A stretch of DNA of 9,267 nucleotides from Lutispora sp. (lineage in GTDB: Bacteria; Bacillota; Clostridia; Lutisporales; Lutisporaceae). The DNA lies in contig JAUQXG010000138.1 of assembly GCA_030834765.1 (NCBI GenBank), forward strand, positions 1 through 9,267. The letters are read 5' to 3'. Positions 1-6,370 of this stretch are shown piece by piece. Below the pieces are notes generated by a model, which searched no databases, was not told where the DNA came from, and worked only from the letters and a program-made list of their open reading frames with translations. The translations under genes were made by a program, and so were the position numbers. Positions within the stretch are counted from its first letter, which is position 1; each line of letters begins with the position of its first letter.

Positions 1-272
1 ATCTGATGTTCTGAACCTAAAAATCCGCTGTATATACAATCAAATTCCAAATTCAAACCTTTCCAATGAGCAATGTAATCTACCATAGGATCTGTCAAAT
101 CATGAAAAGAAAAATCACTAAAGCCTCCTGTGTGGGTGCTAAGCACTGCTGTAGGTACAGGACAAACCTGCATACCCATTGTGGAAAGCACTGGCATAAT
201 CACAGTTAAGGCACATCTGCCAAAGCCTGATATATCATGTATGGCAGCCACTCTTGGAACAATATTTCTCAT
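1..272 (-). CDS. Pyridoxal/pyridoxamine kinase, N-terminal part (runs off window)
   Basis: The first 90 codons of a gene that continues past the left edge. The product begins MRNIVPRVAAIHDISGFGRC. The segments HDISGFGRCALT (residues 12-23), VLSTHTGGF (43-51) and YSGFLGSEH (81-89) match the N-terminal substrate-binding region of the PdxK/PdxY ribokinase-fold family. That family phosphorylates pyridoxal, pyridoxamine or pyridoxine with ATP in the cytoplasmic vitamin B6 salvage pathway. The ATG at 270-272 is chosen because AAGGAG (280-285) sits 7 nt upstream. The ATP-binding C-terminal half lies outside the window, so intactness cannot be judged. Family assignment is confident; choosing among pdxK, pdxY and the clostridial pyridoxamine kinase is not possible from this fragment. 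Confidence 0.87.
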   Translation of the reverse strand, partial: MRNIVPRVAAIHDISGFGRCALTVIMPVLSTMGMQVCPVPTAVLSTHTGGFSDFSFHDLTDPMVDYIAHWKGLNLEFDCIYSGFLGSEHQ

Positions 273-338
273 AAGTTTTCTCCTTGCTTCTATTTGATAA
301 TGTAGTAAAGCTTATCATATCTTATTTTGATAATTCGA

Positions 339-344
339 ATTATA
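339..344 (-). promoter_or_regulatory. Possible extended -10 box for the B6 kinase gene
   Basis: Minus-strand TGTTATAAT gives a perfect TATAAT with the upstream TGn of an extended -10 promoter, about 67 bp before the kinase ATG. No good -35 is visible. An inverted repeat, TTATCA (312-317) and TGATAA (328-333), and the palindrome AATTCGAATT (332-341) lie at or just downstream of the expected transcription start and could bind a regulator. AT-rich DNA produces such boxes by chance. Confidence 0.35.
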
Positions 345-404
345 ACATAACTTCTAATTTATAAAAATATGATTGAATCCGTAAAATCGAGTCTTATAAT
401 AAGA

Positions 405-434
405 TTTTCTTATTGTATCGATACAATAAGAAAA
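405..434. promoter_or_regulatory. Perfect 30-bp palindrome, candidate operator
   Basis: A dyad with no central gap, centred between 419 and 420. The core is TTGTATCGATACAA, extended outward by AT-rich arms to 15 bp on each side without a mismatch. It lies roughly 60 bp upstream of the possible kinase promoter and beyond the beta-lactamase terminator. A gapless symmetric site with a central CG is typical of operators for dimeric repressors such as LacI- or GntR-type proteins. It could also be a cruciform-forming or terminator-like element. The cognate regulator is not in the window. Confidence 0.5.
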
Positions 435-454
435 AGCGTTTTAAATAAAACAAA

Positions 455-510
455 GACAGGTAGTTGATCCATAATGGGGAATACCCCTCATTATGGATCA
501 ACTACCTGTC
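455..510 (-). terminator. Long hairpin terminator downstream of the beta-lactamase gene
   Basis: The arms at 455-476 and 489-510 are perfectly complementary over 22 bp. The stem can grow by a G-U pair and two G-C pairs, leaving a loop of about 6 nt. On the minus strand the hairpin is followed by TTTGTTTTATTT, so it is oriented to stop transcripts arriving from the beta-lactamase gene. On the plus strand no T tract follows. The stem is much longer than a usual intrinsic terminator, so it may also derive from a small mobile or repeated element. Confidence 0.7.
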
Positions 511-648
511 TCAAGACTACTGAAAAATAATCGTCTTCCAGCTTTTAACTCCAGTGCTTGTTCCAAATGTACCCGCTAAATATTACCTAATAATAAAATT
601 CAGATATCAGCTACTTGTTTATTCACTTCATATATAAAAACTTTTTAA

Positions 649-1494
649 TTAAAATAGCTTTTTATCTTTTAAGATTTCTAATGTTATTTCTTTCGCTTTA
701 CCGCCATAAGCATCTTTTTCACCTTCTATATTTGTCGCAAAGTAATAAACATTATCGTCTTTTTCGACATATCCAATAAACCAACCAATAACATATCCAT
801 CCTCAATCCCTTGAGGAATAAACCTTCCAACGTCTTTTAACCCCGAACCTGTTTTGCCTGATAGAGTGGCACCATTTTCCTTTGATAAGACTAAAATCTT
901 TTTTACAATATCAATATTTCCTTTTGAGATGGGCATTTGATATGTATATATTCTTTTTAACATTTCAACCTGTTCTCTTGGCGATATCTTTAAAGATGAT
1001 TGTTCCCAAAATTGAGTTATTCCTCCTGAAATATCCTTATTCCCATAGTCAACTTTATCTATATAACTTTGCATTCTATCTGAGCCTACTTTGGATGCAT
1101 TTTGTTGAAAATACCAAAATGTCGAATTTGTAATAGCGGTCGCTAGAGTTTGGTCTTTATTCCAAGCTTCGTTCTGATAAGCAGTCCCATCCCATTTAAA
1201 TGTAGTATTTTCATCTGTCAGCACTTTTGTTTCTAAACCAATTAACGCATTCATTATTTTGAATGTAGAACATGGCGATACCTGTTTCTGACTTTTTGAT
1301 TCATTATATATTAAATATTCATTTTTATTTTGATCAAATAAAACAAAACATCCATCATATCCTGTGAAATAACTCCCTAAATCTTCTTTAAAAATCTTCT
1401 CATCTTTATTTAAATTTGCCGAAGTGTTACTATTCCTACACCCAGTTGCTAATACAGTTACTATAATACAAATTAAAAGAACAACCTTTTTCAA
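649..1494 (-). CDS. Class D (OXA-type) beta-lactamase, lipoprotein
   Basis: A serine beta-lactamase that hydrolyses beta-lactams by an acyl-enzyme route. Residues 1-19 form a lipoprotein signal with lipobox LATGC, so the mature enzyme is probably anchored by Cys19 on the outer face of the membrane. Class D motifs are present with the expected spacing: STFK 76-79 (nucleophile Ser76, Lys79 to be carbamylated), YGN 150-152, Trp163 and KTG 214-216. The SxV motif reads S124-T-F126, so the usual valine is phenylalanine. The length of 281 residues is normal. The start is TTG at 1492-1494, supported by AAGGAGG (1504-1510) 9 nt upstream. No blaR/blaI regulator is adjacent. A BlaR1-like sensor domain is unlikely, because the protein is a stand-alone lipoprotein with no membrane-spanning peptidase part. 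Confidence 0.93.
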   Translation of the reverse strand: MKKVVLLICIIVTVLATGCRNSNTSANLNKDEKIFKEDLGSYFTGYDGCFVLFDQNKNEYLIYNESKSQKQVSPCSTFKIMNALIGLETKVLTDENTTFKWDGTAYQNEAWNKDQTLATAITNSTFWYFQQNASKVGSDRMQSYIDKVDYGNKDISGGITQFWEQSSLKISPREQVEMLKRIYTYQMPISKGNIDIVKKILVLSKENGATLSGKTGSGLKDVGRFIPQGIEDGYVIGWFIGYVEKDDNVYYFATNIEGEKDAYGGKAKEITLEILKDKKLF

Positions 1495-1574
1495 GTTAGA
1501 TCTCCTCCTTCATAAATATTTTGAATAAACTCCAAAGCATCGCACCAGGGATGACGAGCCTTATATCACGTTGT

Positions 1575-1688
1575 GTATAACGACCCGAATATTCCCGAAG
1601 TCTGGTTACTACTTTCATATTCCTTCGGATTTTGGAAATATGCTGTTATTGGATAGATGAGGCCCCACGGAGCCAGAATCACATGGAT
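1575..1688 (-). repeat. Diverged intergenic repeat, copy 1 (GTATAACG core, attC-like fold)
   Basis: This segment fills most of the 203-bp gap between the DinB-like gene and the beta-lactamase. By eye it aligns with 2468-2598. Both begin (minus strand) with TCCATGT, pass through TGGG...ATCC...ACAG and end in CGTTATAC. Within copy 1, ATAAC and GTTAT flank a nested imperfect palindrome: GCATATTT pairs with GAATATTC apart from one mismatch and one G-T pair, and CCGAAG pairs with CTTCGG. That resembles an integron attC fold, but the core does not match the GTTRRRY consensus exactly. No integrase gene is visible. Confidence 0.4.
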
Positions 1689-1697
1689 GCGGCGACT

Positions 1698-2396
1698 TTA
1701 AAGTAATTTTGTTATTTCCCTCTTACACTTTTCTTTTAATTTTAAGCTATCATTTATGTGAACAATTTGATGTCGTGTTATGGGCATTAGTAATATTCCT
1801 GCAATGGTTTTTTTGCCCCAAAAATCTACAAGCCACTTTGAACCTTCTACTTTTAGAACCCCACCTTCATCAAAAACCCGCTGCAATCTAGCAGGCTCTA
1901 TTTTCTTTTTCAAATCGTTTACTTGTAACTGTTTTATGATTTCCCTTGTCTTTTTACCCACCGCCATACGATAACTACGTAATTCTTTCATATTAATAGC
2001 TGAACTTAAAGCTTCAATTTCTTCGTCAGTCATTGCATTTCCAGTATCACATACGGTTACATTCATTTTATCCAGCCAATGCTCTCTAGCTATTACTTGA
2101 ATATCATTAGCAATCAGTATATTTGCTGTTATATCTTCGATTCTTGTCAAATGCCAAATGTTCCAAGCGATTGTCGCATCCTTTATAGTTGGCATTCTAC
2201 GAAAAGAAAGCTCATCTAAACCATCCCATAATTCATCTTCAAAAGTTTTCATATTTATTCCTGACATTTCCGAAGTATGTACCAATGAATGCATTTCCAA
2301 ACATAACTTAATTGCTTCATCAAATTGATCTGGTTTTTGAATAATTTCTCGCAATAAAGCTTGTTTTGGATTCCATAATGTTACTACACTAATCAT
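1698..2396 (-). CDS. DinB/YfiT-like four-helix protein (putative metal-dependent enzyme)
   Basis: The 232-residue product fits the DinB/YfiT superfamily, small four-helix-bundle proteins with a three-histidine metal site. Some members are thiol-dependent S-transferases and others are of unknown function. Candidate ligands occur at the expected places: His40 in the first helix (LEMHSLVH), His82 in the family-like segment AWNIWHLTRIED (78-89), and His209/His213 in ITRHQIVHIND near the C-terminus. No signal peptide or membrane segment is seen, so it is probably cytoplasmic. The ATG at 2394-2396 is preceded by AGGAGAGG about 10 nt upstream. Neighbours are unrelated and give no substrate. The superfamily call is fairly sure; the reaction is unknown. 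Confidence 0.72.
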   Translation of the reverse strand: MISVVTLWNPKQALLREIIQKPDQFDEAIKLCLEMHSLVHTSEMSGINMKTFEDELWDGLDELSFRRMPTIKDATIAWNIWHLTRIEDITANILIANDIQVIAREHWLDKMNVTVCDTGNAMTDEEIEALSSAINMKELRSYRMAVGKKTREIIKQLQVNDLKKKIEPARLQRVFDEGGVLKVEGSKWLVDFWGKKTIAGILLMPITRHQIVHINDSLKLKEKCKREITKLL

Positions 2397-2467
2397 AATA
2401 TTTCTTCCTCTCCTATGGAGTTTTTAAGTTCGCTACACGATGTAGTACCTATTTCGCCCACTATTAA

Positions 2468-2598
2468 GTATAACGTTTTGCATTGCGGTACGCCCTTACC
2501 ATATGCATCATCCCATGATACCTTTCTCCCGCCAGCACGAACGGTCATACTGTTTTAGAGGATGGATAGTGCTCCCATAGTCAAAGACTGACATGGAC
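2468..2598 (-). repeat. Diverged intergenic repeat, copy 2 (GTATAACG core, hairpin-rich)
   Basis: This occupies the 282-bp gap between the membrane-protein gene and the DinB-like gene and aligns by eye with 1575-1688. The shared 8-mer GTATAACG is at 2468-2475 here and 1575-1582 there, about 72 and 81 bp upstream of the next start codon. Several small dyads are packed inside: TGCAT/ATGCA enclosing GGTA/TACC (2479-2507) and ATCAT-GGG-ATGAT nearby. CTACA-TCG-TGTAG follows just outside. No reading frame of useful length crosses the gap. It may be a recombination site or a decayed repeat. Confidence 0.4.
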
Positions 2599-2678
2599 AT
2601 CAGCCACTTAAATCTGAAGTGAAAAATAATGATGATTGCAAAATAGCTGTAAGCAAATATTATACTGTGGTATCATGT

Positions 2679-3407
2679 CTAAACTGGCAAAACCGAGATA
2701 ATATAACCACCAGCAATTAAGCTTATAAGATTTGCAATAAAAGCATAAATCAAGATGCGGCTCTTTTTATGCTCCTTAATGAAAATGGGAAGCGCAATCA
2801 TTTCAGCCGCAAATACAAAAACCTCTCCTATAATTAAACTAAAAATCAAATAGCTTGGCATCAGCGAACCTCCGCTATTCAGCCAAATATTCAATGCACC
2901 CTGTGTAACAAGGTTGACAGCAAGAAATATAAACCAACTTCTCTTTTGTGTAAATCTAAAGAACCAGAAAATGATACCTTCAATCAAAAGCGTAAGCAGT
3001 AACCGTATTGACACCAAGAGTACAGAACGAAACGGATATTTGCCGGGCTTAAGCTCCTGATTGTATACATCCAAGGTAACCACGTTGTTATAACGTTGCA
3101 AAGGTGCAGCAAGCGTACATTCAAAGGTCTCCCCCTTTGTGGAGATCTTGAACGTATACTTGCCATCAGCTTGCATATCTCGTGAATAAAAAACATAATA
3201 TCCTTCCCATGCAACCCGCCGAACGATCGCTTCTGGTTGATTTTCATTGGATACCAATACAATTGAAAGGTCATCTGGTGGGTTGTTAATGAGTATAACC
3301 AATGATGGCGGTTCCGCAGAATTTGCTGAAGCTGTTGTAGGCAGGATTGATATCATCAGCGTACATAACACCATAACCAATAATAATCCCTTACCAGTCT
3401 TATTCAT
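2679..3407 (-). CDS. Secreted-head, four-helix membrane protein of unknown function
   Basis: I do not recognise this family. With the ATG at 3405-3407 the product has 242 residues. An upstream in-frame ATG at 3437 exists, but AGGGGG (3415-3420) lies 7 nt before the chosen start. Residues 1-28 look like a signal peptide with a plausible cleavage after TTASA. Residues 30-122 form a hydrophilic, beta-rich extracytoplasmic segment with the patterns LVILINNPPDDLSIVLV and GKYTFKISTKGETFECTLA. Four hydrophobic segments follow at about 127-150, 157-177, 185-210 and 217-240. This gives an outside sensor- or ligand-like domain on a small membrane bundle. No catalytic motif is evident. A TATACT box at 3453-3458 could be its -10, but no -35 is convincing. 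Confidence 0.7.
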   Translation of the reverse strand: MNKTGKGLLLVMVLCTLMISILPTTASANSAEPPSLVILINNPPDDLSIVLVSNENQPEAIVRRVAWEGYYVFYSRDMQADGKYTFKISTKGETFECTLAAPLQRYNNVVTLDVYNQELKPGKYPFRSVLLVSIRLLLTLLIEGIIFWFFRFTQKRSWFIFLAVNLVTQGALNIWLNSGGSLMPSYLIFSLIIGEVFVFAAEMIALPIFIKEHKKSRILIYAFIANLISLIAGGYIISVLPV

Positions 3408-3520
3408 ATAAAAACCCCCTACTAATTTCACATCCATTTATTTGGCAAAGATAGTATAAACATTCTTTACTTCGCAATATGTAAAAATTGTGAACCAACT
3501 TAAATTCGTATTAATTACGC

Positions 3521-4162
3521 TTATACTCTAAATTGACCCTCATTAATTTTTGAAACCACTATATCTATGAAATCAAGCATATCAGAAAATGTTATCACTT
3601 TAAATTTATAATCTGGATTTGATTTGCGATTATGGTACATGTTACTTATCATTTCATCTATTAATATTGATAGGTCGTCAACATTAAATAGATCAGATAA
3701 ACAATAATTTGTAGAGTTCCTTAATAATGACCATACTATTTCTTTGTTTTCAAGGCTCTCTAATAAGAGTGAATCAATTTCGGCACAATCTTTAAAGTAG
3801 TCATCTATATATTTTTTGTCTTGTGTAAGTCTAACAGGGGTCCAGAACCTATTAGCATAAGTAATATCAGTAAATACATGTGCATAATATCCAAATAAAA
3901 AAGCAGAATTTATTGTATTAGCATAATTTCTAATGTTTAAATTTAATTTGTTTTCCCATTCATTATAGTTAGTATAATATCCCCATCCTTCATCTCCAAC
4001 ACAAAAATGCGTTGATGATTTTTCAGAACGTTGACACCCTTGTCTAAACATAATTGCATCTGGGGCAAGAGATCCTTTATAAAATGCATCAATGTCTTTT
4101 ATATTAGTATTATTTTTTAGCAATTTTTGAGCAATTTTTAAATGCACCATAAAATATCCCAT
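3521..4162 (-). CDS. Zinc-dependent phospholipase C-like protein
   Basis: The 213-residue product resembles the zinc-dependent phospholipase C/S1-P1 nuclease-like fold (the phospholipase C group found in clostridial and Bacillus proteins). Conserved-looking metal ligands occur in family order: His7 (MVHLKIAQKLL), Asp35 (GSLAPDAIMF), His52 (STHF), then His95 and Asp99 in FLFGYYAHVFTDIT. Unlike secreted phospholipase C toxins it has no signal peptide, so it is probably intracellular, as in the many small uncharacterised members of this family. The ATG at 4160-4162 has AAGGAG (4171-4176) 8 nt upstream. Composition is very AT-rich. A TATAAT box at 4215-4220 could be the -10. Substrate is unknown; fold assignment is reasonably sure. 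Confidence 0.75.
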   Translation of the reverse strand: MGYFMVHLKIAQKLLKNNTNIKDIDAFYKGSLAPDAIMFRQGCQRSEKSSTHFCVGDEGWGYYTNYNEWENKLNLNIRNYANTINSAFLFGYYAHVFTDITYANRFWTPVRLTQDKKYIDDYFKDCAEIDSLLLESLENKEIVWSLLRNSTNYCLSDLFNVDDLSILIDEMISNMYHNRKSNPDYKFKVITFSDMLDFIDIVVSKINEGQFRV

Positions 4163-4233
4163 TTATTTCGCTCCTTTACTAAATAGTACAAAATATAAAC
4201 TTACTTTACTGCATATTATAAATACTCTTACAT

Positions 4234-4294
4234 CATTACATTACCACATTATCCCATCAAAACAAAGCTTTAAAAGGGCAAAATAAAAGAGCCT
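4234..4294 (-). repeat. Direct repeat, copy A
   Basis: Two blocks recur at 4563-4621 in the same order: CATTACATTACCACATTA (4234-4251 here, 4563-4580 there) and AGGGCAAAATAAAAGAGCCT (4275-4294 here; 4601-4621 there with one extra A). The 23-nt (19-nt in copy B) spacers between blocks differ. The copies are about 329 bp apart and bracket the 62-residue gene. On the minus strand each copy begins with the T-rich tail of a terminator and ends just upstream of the next gene. Confidence 0.75.
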
Positions 4295-4308
4295 ACTTTC
4301 GTAAGCTC
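4289..4308 (-). terminator. Intrinsic terminator of the 62-residue gene
   Basis: The minus-strand transcript forms GAGCUUAC-GAAA-GUAGGCUC, an 8-bp stem with one G-U pair and a GNRA tetraloop, followed by UUUUAUUUU. It lies 20 bp past the stop codon of the small membrane protein gene. Confidence 0.8.
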
Positions 4309-4328
4309 CTTGGTAAAAATATTGTTAT

Positions 4329-4517
4329 CTAATCCTTATTATCTTTGATAATTTTCTTATGGTTAATGTAAGCATTAACAAACATGAGAATGCATGTAAT
4401 CCCATTTAAAGCAGATAATAAATTTGATTTATTGCTTACTAAACTTAATATAAAAGATAATAAAAAGCATATCCCAGCAAATAACCATAGGTTTCTACCT
4501 AATTTAAAATTCTTCAT
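4329..4517 (-). CDS. Small two-helix membrane protein, unknown function
   Basis: The 62-residue product has a short basic N-terminus (MKNFKLGRN), two hydrophobic segments at about 10-27 and 33-51, and a basic C-terminal tail (NHKKIIKDNKD). Both ends being positively charged suggests a hairpin with both termini in the cytoplasm. The ATG at 4515-4517 is preceded by GGGAGT (4526-4531) 8 nt upstream, and a strong terminator follows, which supports a real gene despite its size. It carries no toxin, holin or transporter motif that I recognise. It is bracketed by direct repeats and may be a mobile unit on its own. Confidence 0.65.
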   Translation of the reverse strand: MKNFKLGRNLWLFAGICFLLSFILSLVSNKSNLLSALNGITCILMFVNAYINHKKIIKDNKD

Positions 4518-4562
4518 AAAATTTCACTCCCATATTTTGTCTCATGATGTAATATCGTTATG

Positions 4563-4621
4563 CCATTACATTACCACATTACCCCTTAACAATAAAGTAT
4601 AGGGCAAAATAAAAAGAGCCT
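4563..4621 (-). repeat. Direct repeat, copy B
   Basis: Second copy of the two-block repeat described at 4234-4294, lying between the GNAT gene and the 62-residue gene. The CATTACATTACCACATTA block itself holds three spaced TAATG units on the minus strand. Confidence 0.75.
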
Positions 4622-4639
4622 CAGCTTCTGCTTTGCCCT
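4601..4639 (-). terminator. Terminator region downstream of the GNAT gene
   Basis: AGGGCAAA (4601-4608) and TTTGCCCT (4632-4639) form a perfect 8-bp outer stem. Inside it the minus-strand transcript has a weaker AG(A)AGC-UGAG-GCUCU hairpin followed by UUUUUAUUUU. The plus strand also runs into TTTG after the outer stem, so the site might act in both directions. It lies about 80 bp after the GNAT stop codon. Confidence 0.6.
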
Positions 4640-4718
4640 TTTGTATATGTCACAATATTTCTTGCATCTTTAATGAAAATGAAGAATTTCTTTGTCACGC
4701 TTCACAGTTAAAGAGCTG

Positions 4719-5726
4719 CTATGACTTAATACTCGGGTTGTTAAAGTTTGCCCATGCTAAATTACTGTCAATACATCTAACCATTCTGTAAGCTACTGGT
4801 TTAAATCCACACTTGGGCCAAAATGTTGAAGAAGTAAGATTAGTTATTCTCCAATCTGCTATCATATTATTATATCCCTTTTCTTTCATAATCCTATAAC
4901 CTTCATTCATTAATTTTTTACCAACACCACTTCTCATATGGGAATAGTAAGTGCCCGCTATACTTAGTTCTACTCCGTCGTCAGGTGCCATCAAATCTGA
5001 AGTGATAGGCCAATATGCTTGAAATCCTAATTCCTTCATATCCTTTACCGCAATAAGAATCGTTGCATCATTATCCTCTACCGTCCTTTTATACCCAGCC
5101 TTTATATTCATTACAACTTCAGGTAACGCAGGTTCAAAAGTAGGTGCAGAATTCTGATACGAGAAGATTATGCTGGACATATTACCCATTATTTCACTAT
5201 CCATTTTATTAGCAAATCTAATCTCTGCATCAGATGCATTTTCAAAAGGCTTATAATCCTCTAGGTTCATTACCCCATGTACTTGTTGGATAAAAAAGCT
5301 TAATCGTTGAAAGGCTTCATAATACACCTGATTTCCAAGAGGTATTAAAGTATAGTGGCTAAAACAGCCTTGTTCAAGCCACACAACTGAAACCTTTGTG
5401 TAGAGATTTCTTATAAGTTCAGAGGATTGATCCATTCTAATTGCAATTCCCTCATAGGGCACCCATACATGTCTTCCTCTCGAAGTGTCAATCTTTATCT
5501 CTCCCATTATATAACCTACTAATTCATCATTAACAAATGCTCCTATCCCAATAGCTTTACTATTAACGAACAATTGCTCAAACATATCCGTGATATATTT
5601 GACATTAAGACAACTATTTTTTAAAAATGGAAATACCTTACTCTCAAAGTTTTGCCTATATATTAGTAAATCAGCCATTGCAGACACATCCGCAATAGTA
5701 ATTAATCTAAACTCGCATTTTCCCAT
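4719..5726 (-). CDS. GNAT-family N-acetyltransferase, tandem two-domain form
   Basis: The 335-residue product is about twice the size of a single GNAT domain. The C-terminal half carries the acetyl-CoA binding motif A: ELSIAGTYYSHMRSGVGKKL (253-272), with the R-S-G-V-G-K pyrophosphate loop at 265-270. A motif-B-like end follows in NLTSSTFWPKCGFKPVAYRM (296-315). The N-terminal half (FVNDELVGYIMGEIKID, 64-80) has the GNAT beta-strand pattern but no clear loop, so only the C-terminal domain may be catalytic. The product is probably cytoplasmic, acetylating an amine substrate that cannot be named. The ATG at 5724-5726 has GGAGG (5734-5738) 7 nt upstream. TGCTAGAAT on the minus strand (TAGAAT at 5763-5768) may be an extended -10. 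Similar two-domain GNATs are often listed as stand-alone resistance or metabolite-modifying enzymes; that is inference here. Confidence 0.85.
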   Translation of the reverse strand: MGKCEFRLITIADVSAMADLLIYRQNFESKVFPFLKNSCLNVKYITDMFEQLFVNSKAIGIGAFVNDELVGYIMGEIKIDTSRGRHVWVPYEGIAIRMDQSSELIRNLYTKVSVVWLEQGCFSHYTLIPLGNQVYYEAFQRLSFFIQQVHGVMNLEDYKPFENASDAEIRFANKMDSEIMGNMSSIIFSYQNSAPTFEPALPEVVMNIKAGYKRTVEDNDATILIAVKDMKELGFQAYWPITSDLMAPDDGVELSIAGTYYSHMRSGVGKKLMNEGYRIMKEKGYNNMIADWRITNLTSSTFWPKCGFKPVAYRMVRCIDSNLAWANFNNPSIKS

Positions 5727-5810
5727 TTTTATTCCTCCATGTTGAATTTCATTACATAAAGTATTCTAGCATTACAAATTATCATAGGATATATAAAAAA
5801 CAATTCTTAA

Positions 5811-5990
5811 TTATTTATTACATAAATTTGAGTTTACGAAGTTTAATTTTTTTGCAGAACATCCTATAATAGATGTGCTTTCTACATGTTGAATATTTAC
5901 TTTATAATCTTTCAAACCCATTTCTAGTCTTACTTTTTCCTTTTCATAGTGGTTAAGGTTACAGAAGGAACATACTACAAAGCATAAAGC
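5811..5990 (-). pseudogene. Orphan open stretch overlapping the end of arsC, possible gene remnant
   Basis: A 59-codon stop-free stretch on the minus strand, in a different frame from arsC. It reads through CSFCNLNHYEKEKVRLEMGL and ends NFVNSNLCNK before TAA at 5811-5813. It has no start codon near its beginning. The only ATG (5919-5921) would give 36 residues and lacks a good ribosome binding site. The Cys-x-x-Cys and mixed composition look more protein-like than its surroundings, so it may be the 3' end of a truncated gene. I do not recognise a family, and chance is a fair alternative. Confidence 0.25.
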
Positions 5991-6370
5991 TTATCTTTAA
6001 GAAATAAGATATTGTTTGCAATCTGATTTATTATTTGAATAAATTCATCATCACTTTTCCCTGCAGGGTCGTCCAGCCCCCAATCCTCTCTGTGCTTGCA
6101 GGGAAGGTATGGGCAAGTGACATTGCAGCCCATGGTAATGACAACATCAACGGGGGGAATTTCTGAAAGCAGTTTTGGACACTGTATTTTCTCCATATCA
6201 ATCTCGTAAAGCTGTTTCATCAGTCGGACGGCATCCTGATTGATTTGCGGTTTGGTTTCCGTTCCCGCCGAGTAGCTTTCAAAAACATCACCGGAAAGAT
6301 GTTTGCCCAATGCCTCCGCGATCTGGCTGCGGCAGGAGTTATGGACACAGATAAAGGCAACCTTTATCAT
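5975..6370 (-). CDS. arsC: Arsenate reductase, thioredoxin-coupled (low-molecular-weight phosphatase fold)
   Basis: Reduces arsenate to arsenite in the cytoplasm so that the exporter encoded just upstream can remove it. The phosphatase-type loop CVHNSCRS gives CX5R with Cys8 and Arg14. Cys82 and Cys87 in MGCNVTCPYLPC are the expected partners for the intramolecular disulfide cascade, with Cys91 as an extra cysteine. DWGLDDPAG (96-104) carries the conserved Asp-Pro region. The length of 131 residues is normal. The ATG overlaps the acr3 stop codon (ATGA), and GGAGG (6377-6381) lies inside the acr3 3' end, so translation is probably coupled. The last 30 codons (5975 to about 6060) are markedly more AT-rich than the rest. 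No strong terminator is visible downstream. Confidence 0.95.
   Translation of the reverse strand: MIKVAFICVHNSCRSQIAEALGKHLSGDVFESYSAGTETKPQINQDAVRLMKQLYEIDMEKIQCPKLLSEIPPVDVVITMGCNVTCPYLPCKHREDWGLDDPAGKSDDEFIQIINQIANNILFLKDKLYAL

Noticed and set aside
1495..1600. A BlaI-type operator in front of the beta-lactamase
   Set aside because: No TACA-N-TGTA dyad of the expected kind is present and no blaR/blaI gene is in the window.
1575..1697. A stop-free run of about 43 codons after the DinB-like gene (contains HVILAPWGLIYPIT)
   Set aside because: No credible start or ribosome binding site, no family recognised, and it coincides with the hairpin-rich repeat, so it is probably not coding.
1575..2598. 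Calling a true integron with attC sites
   Set aside because: The GTTATAC core breaks the GTTRRRY consensus at one position and no integrase is visible; only a resemblance can be reported.
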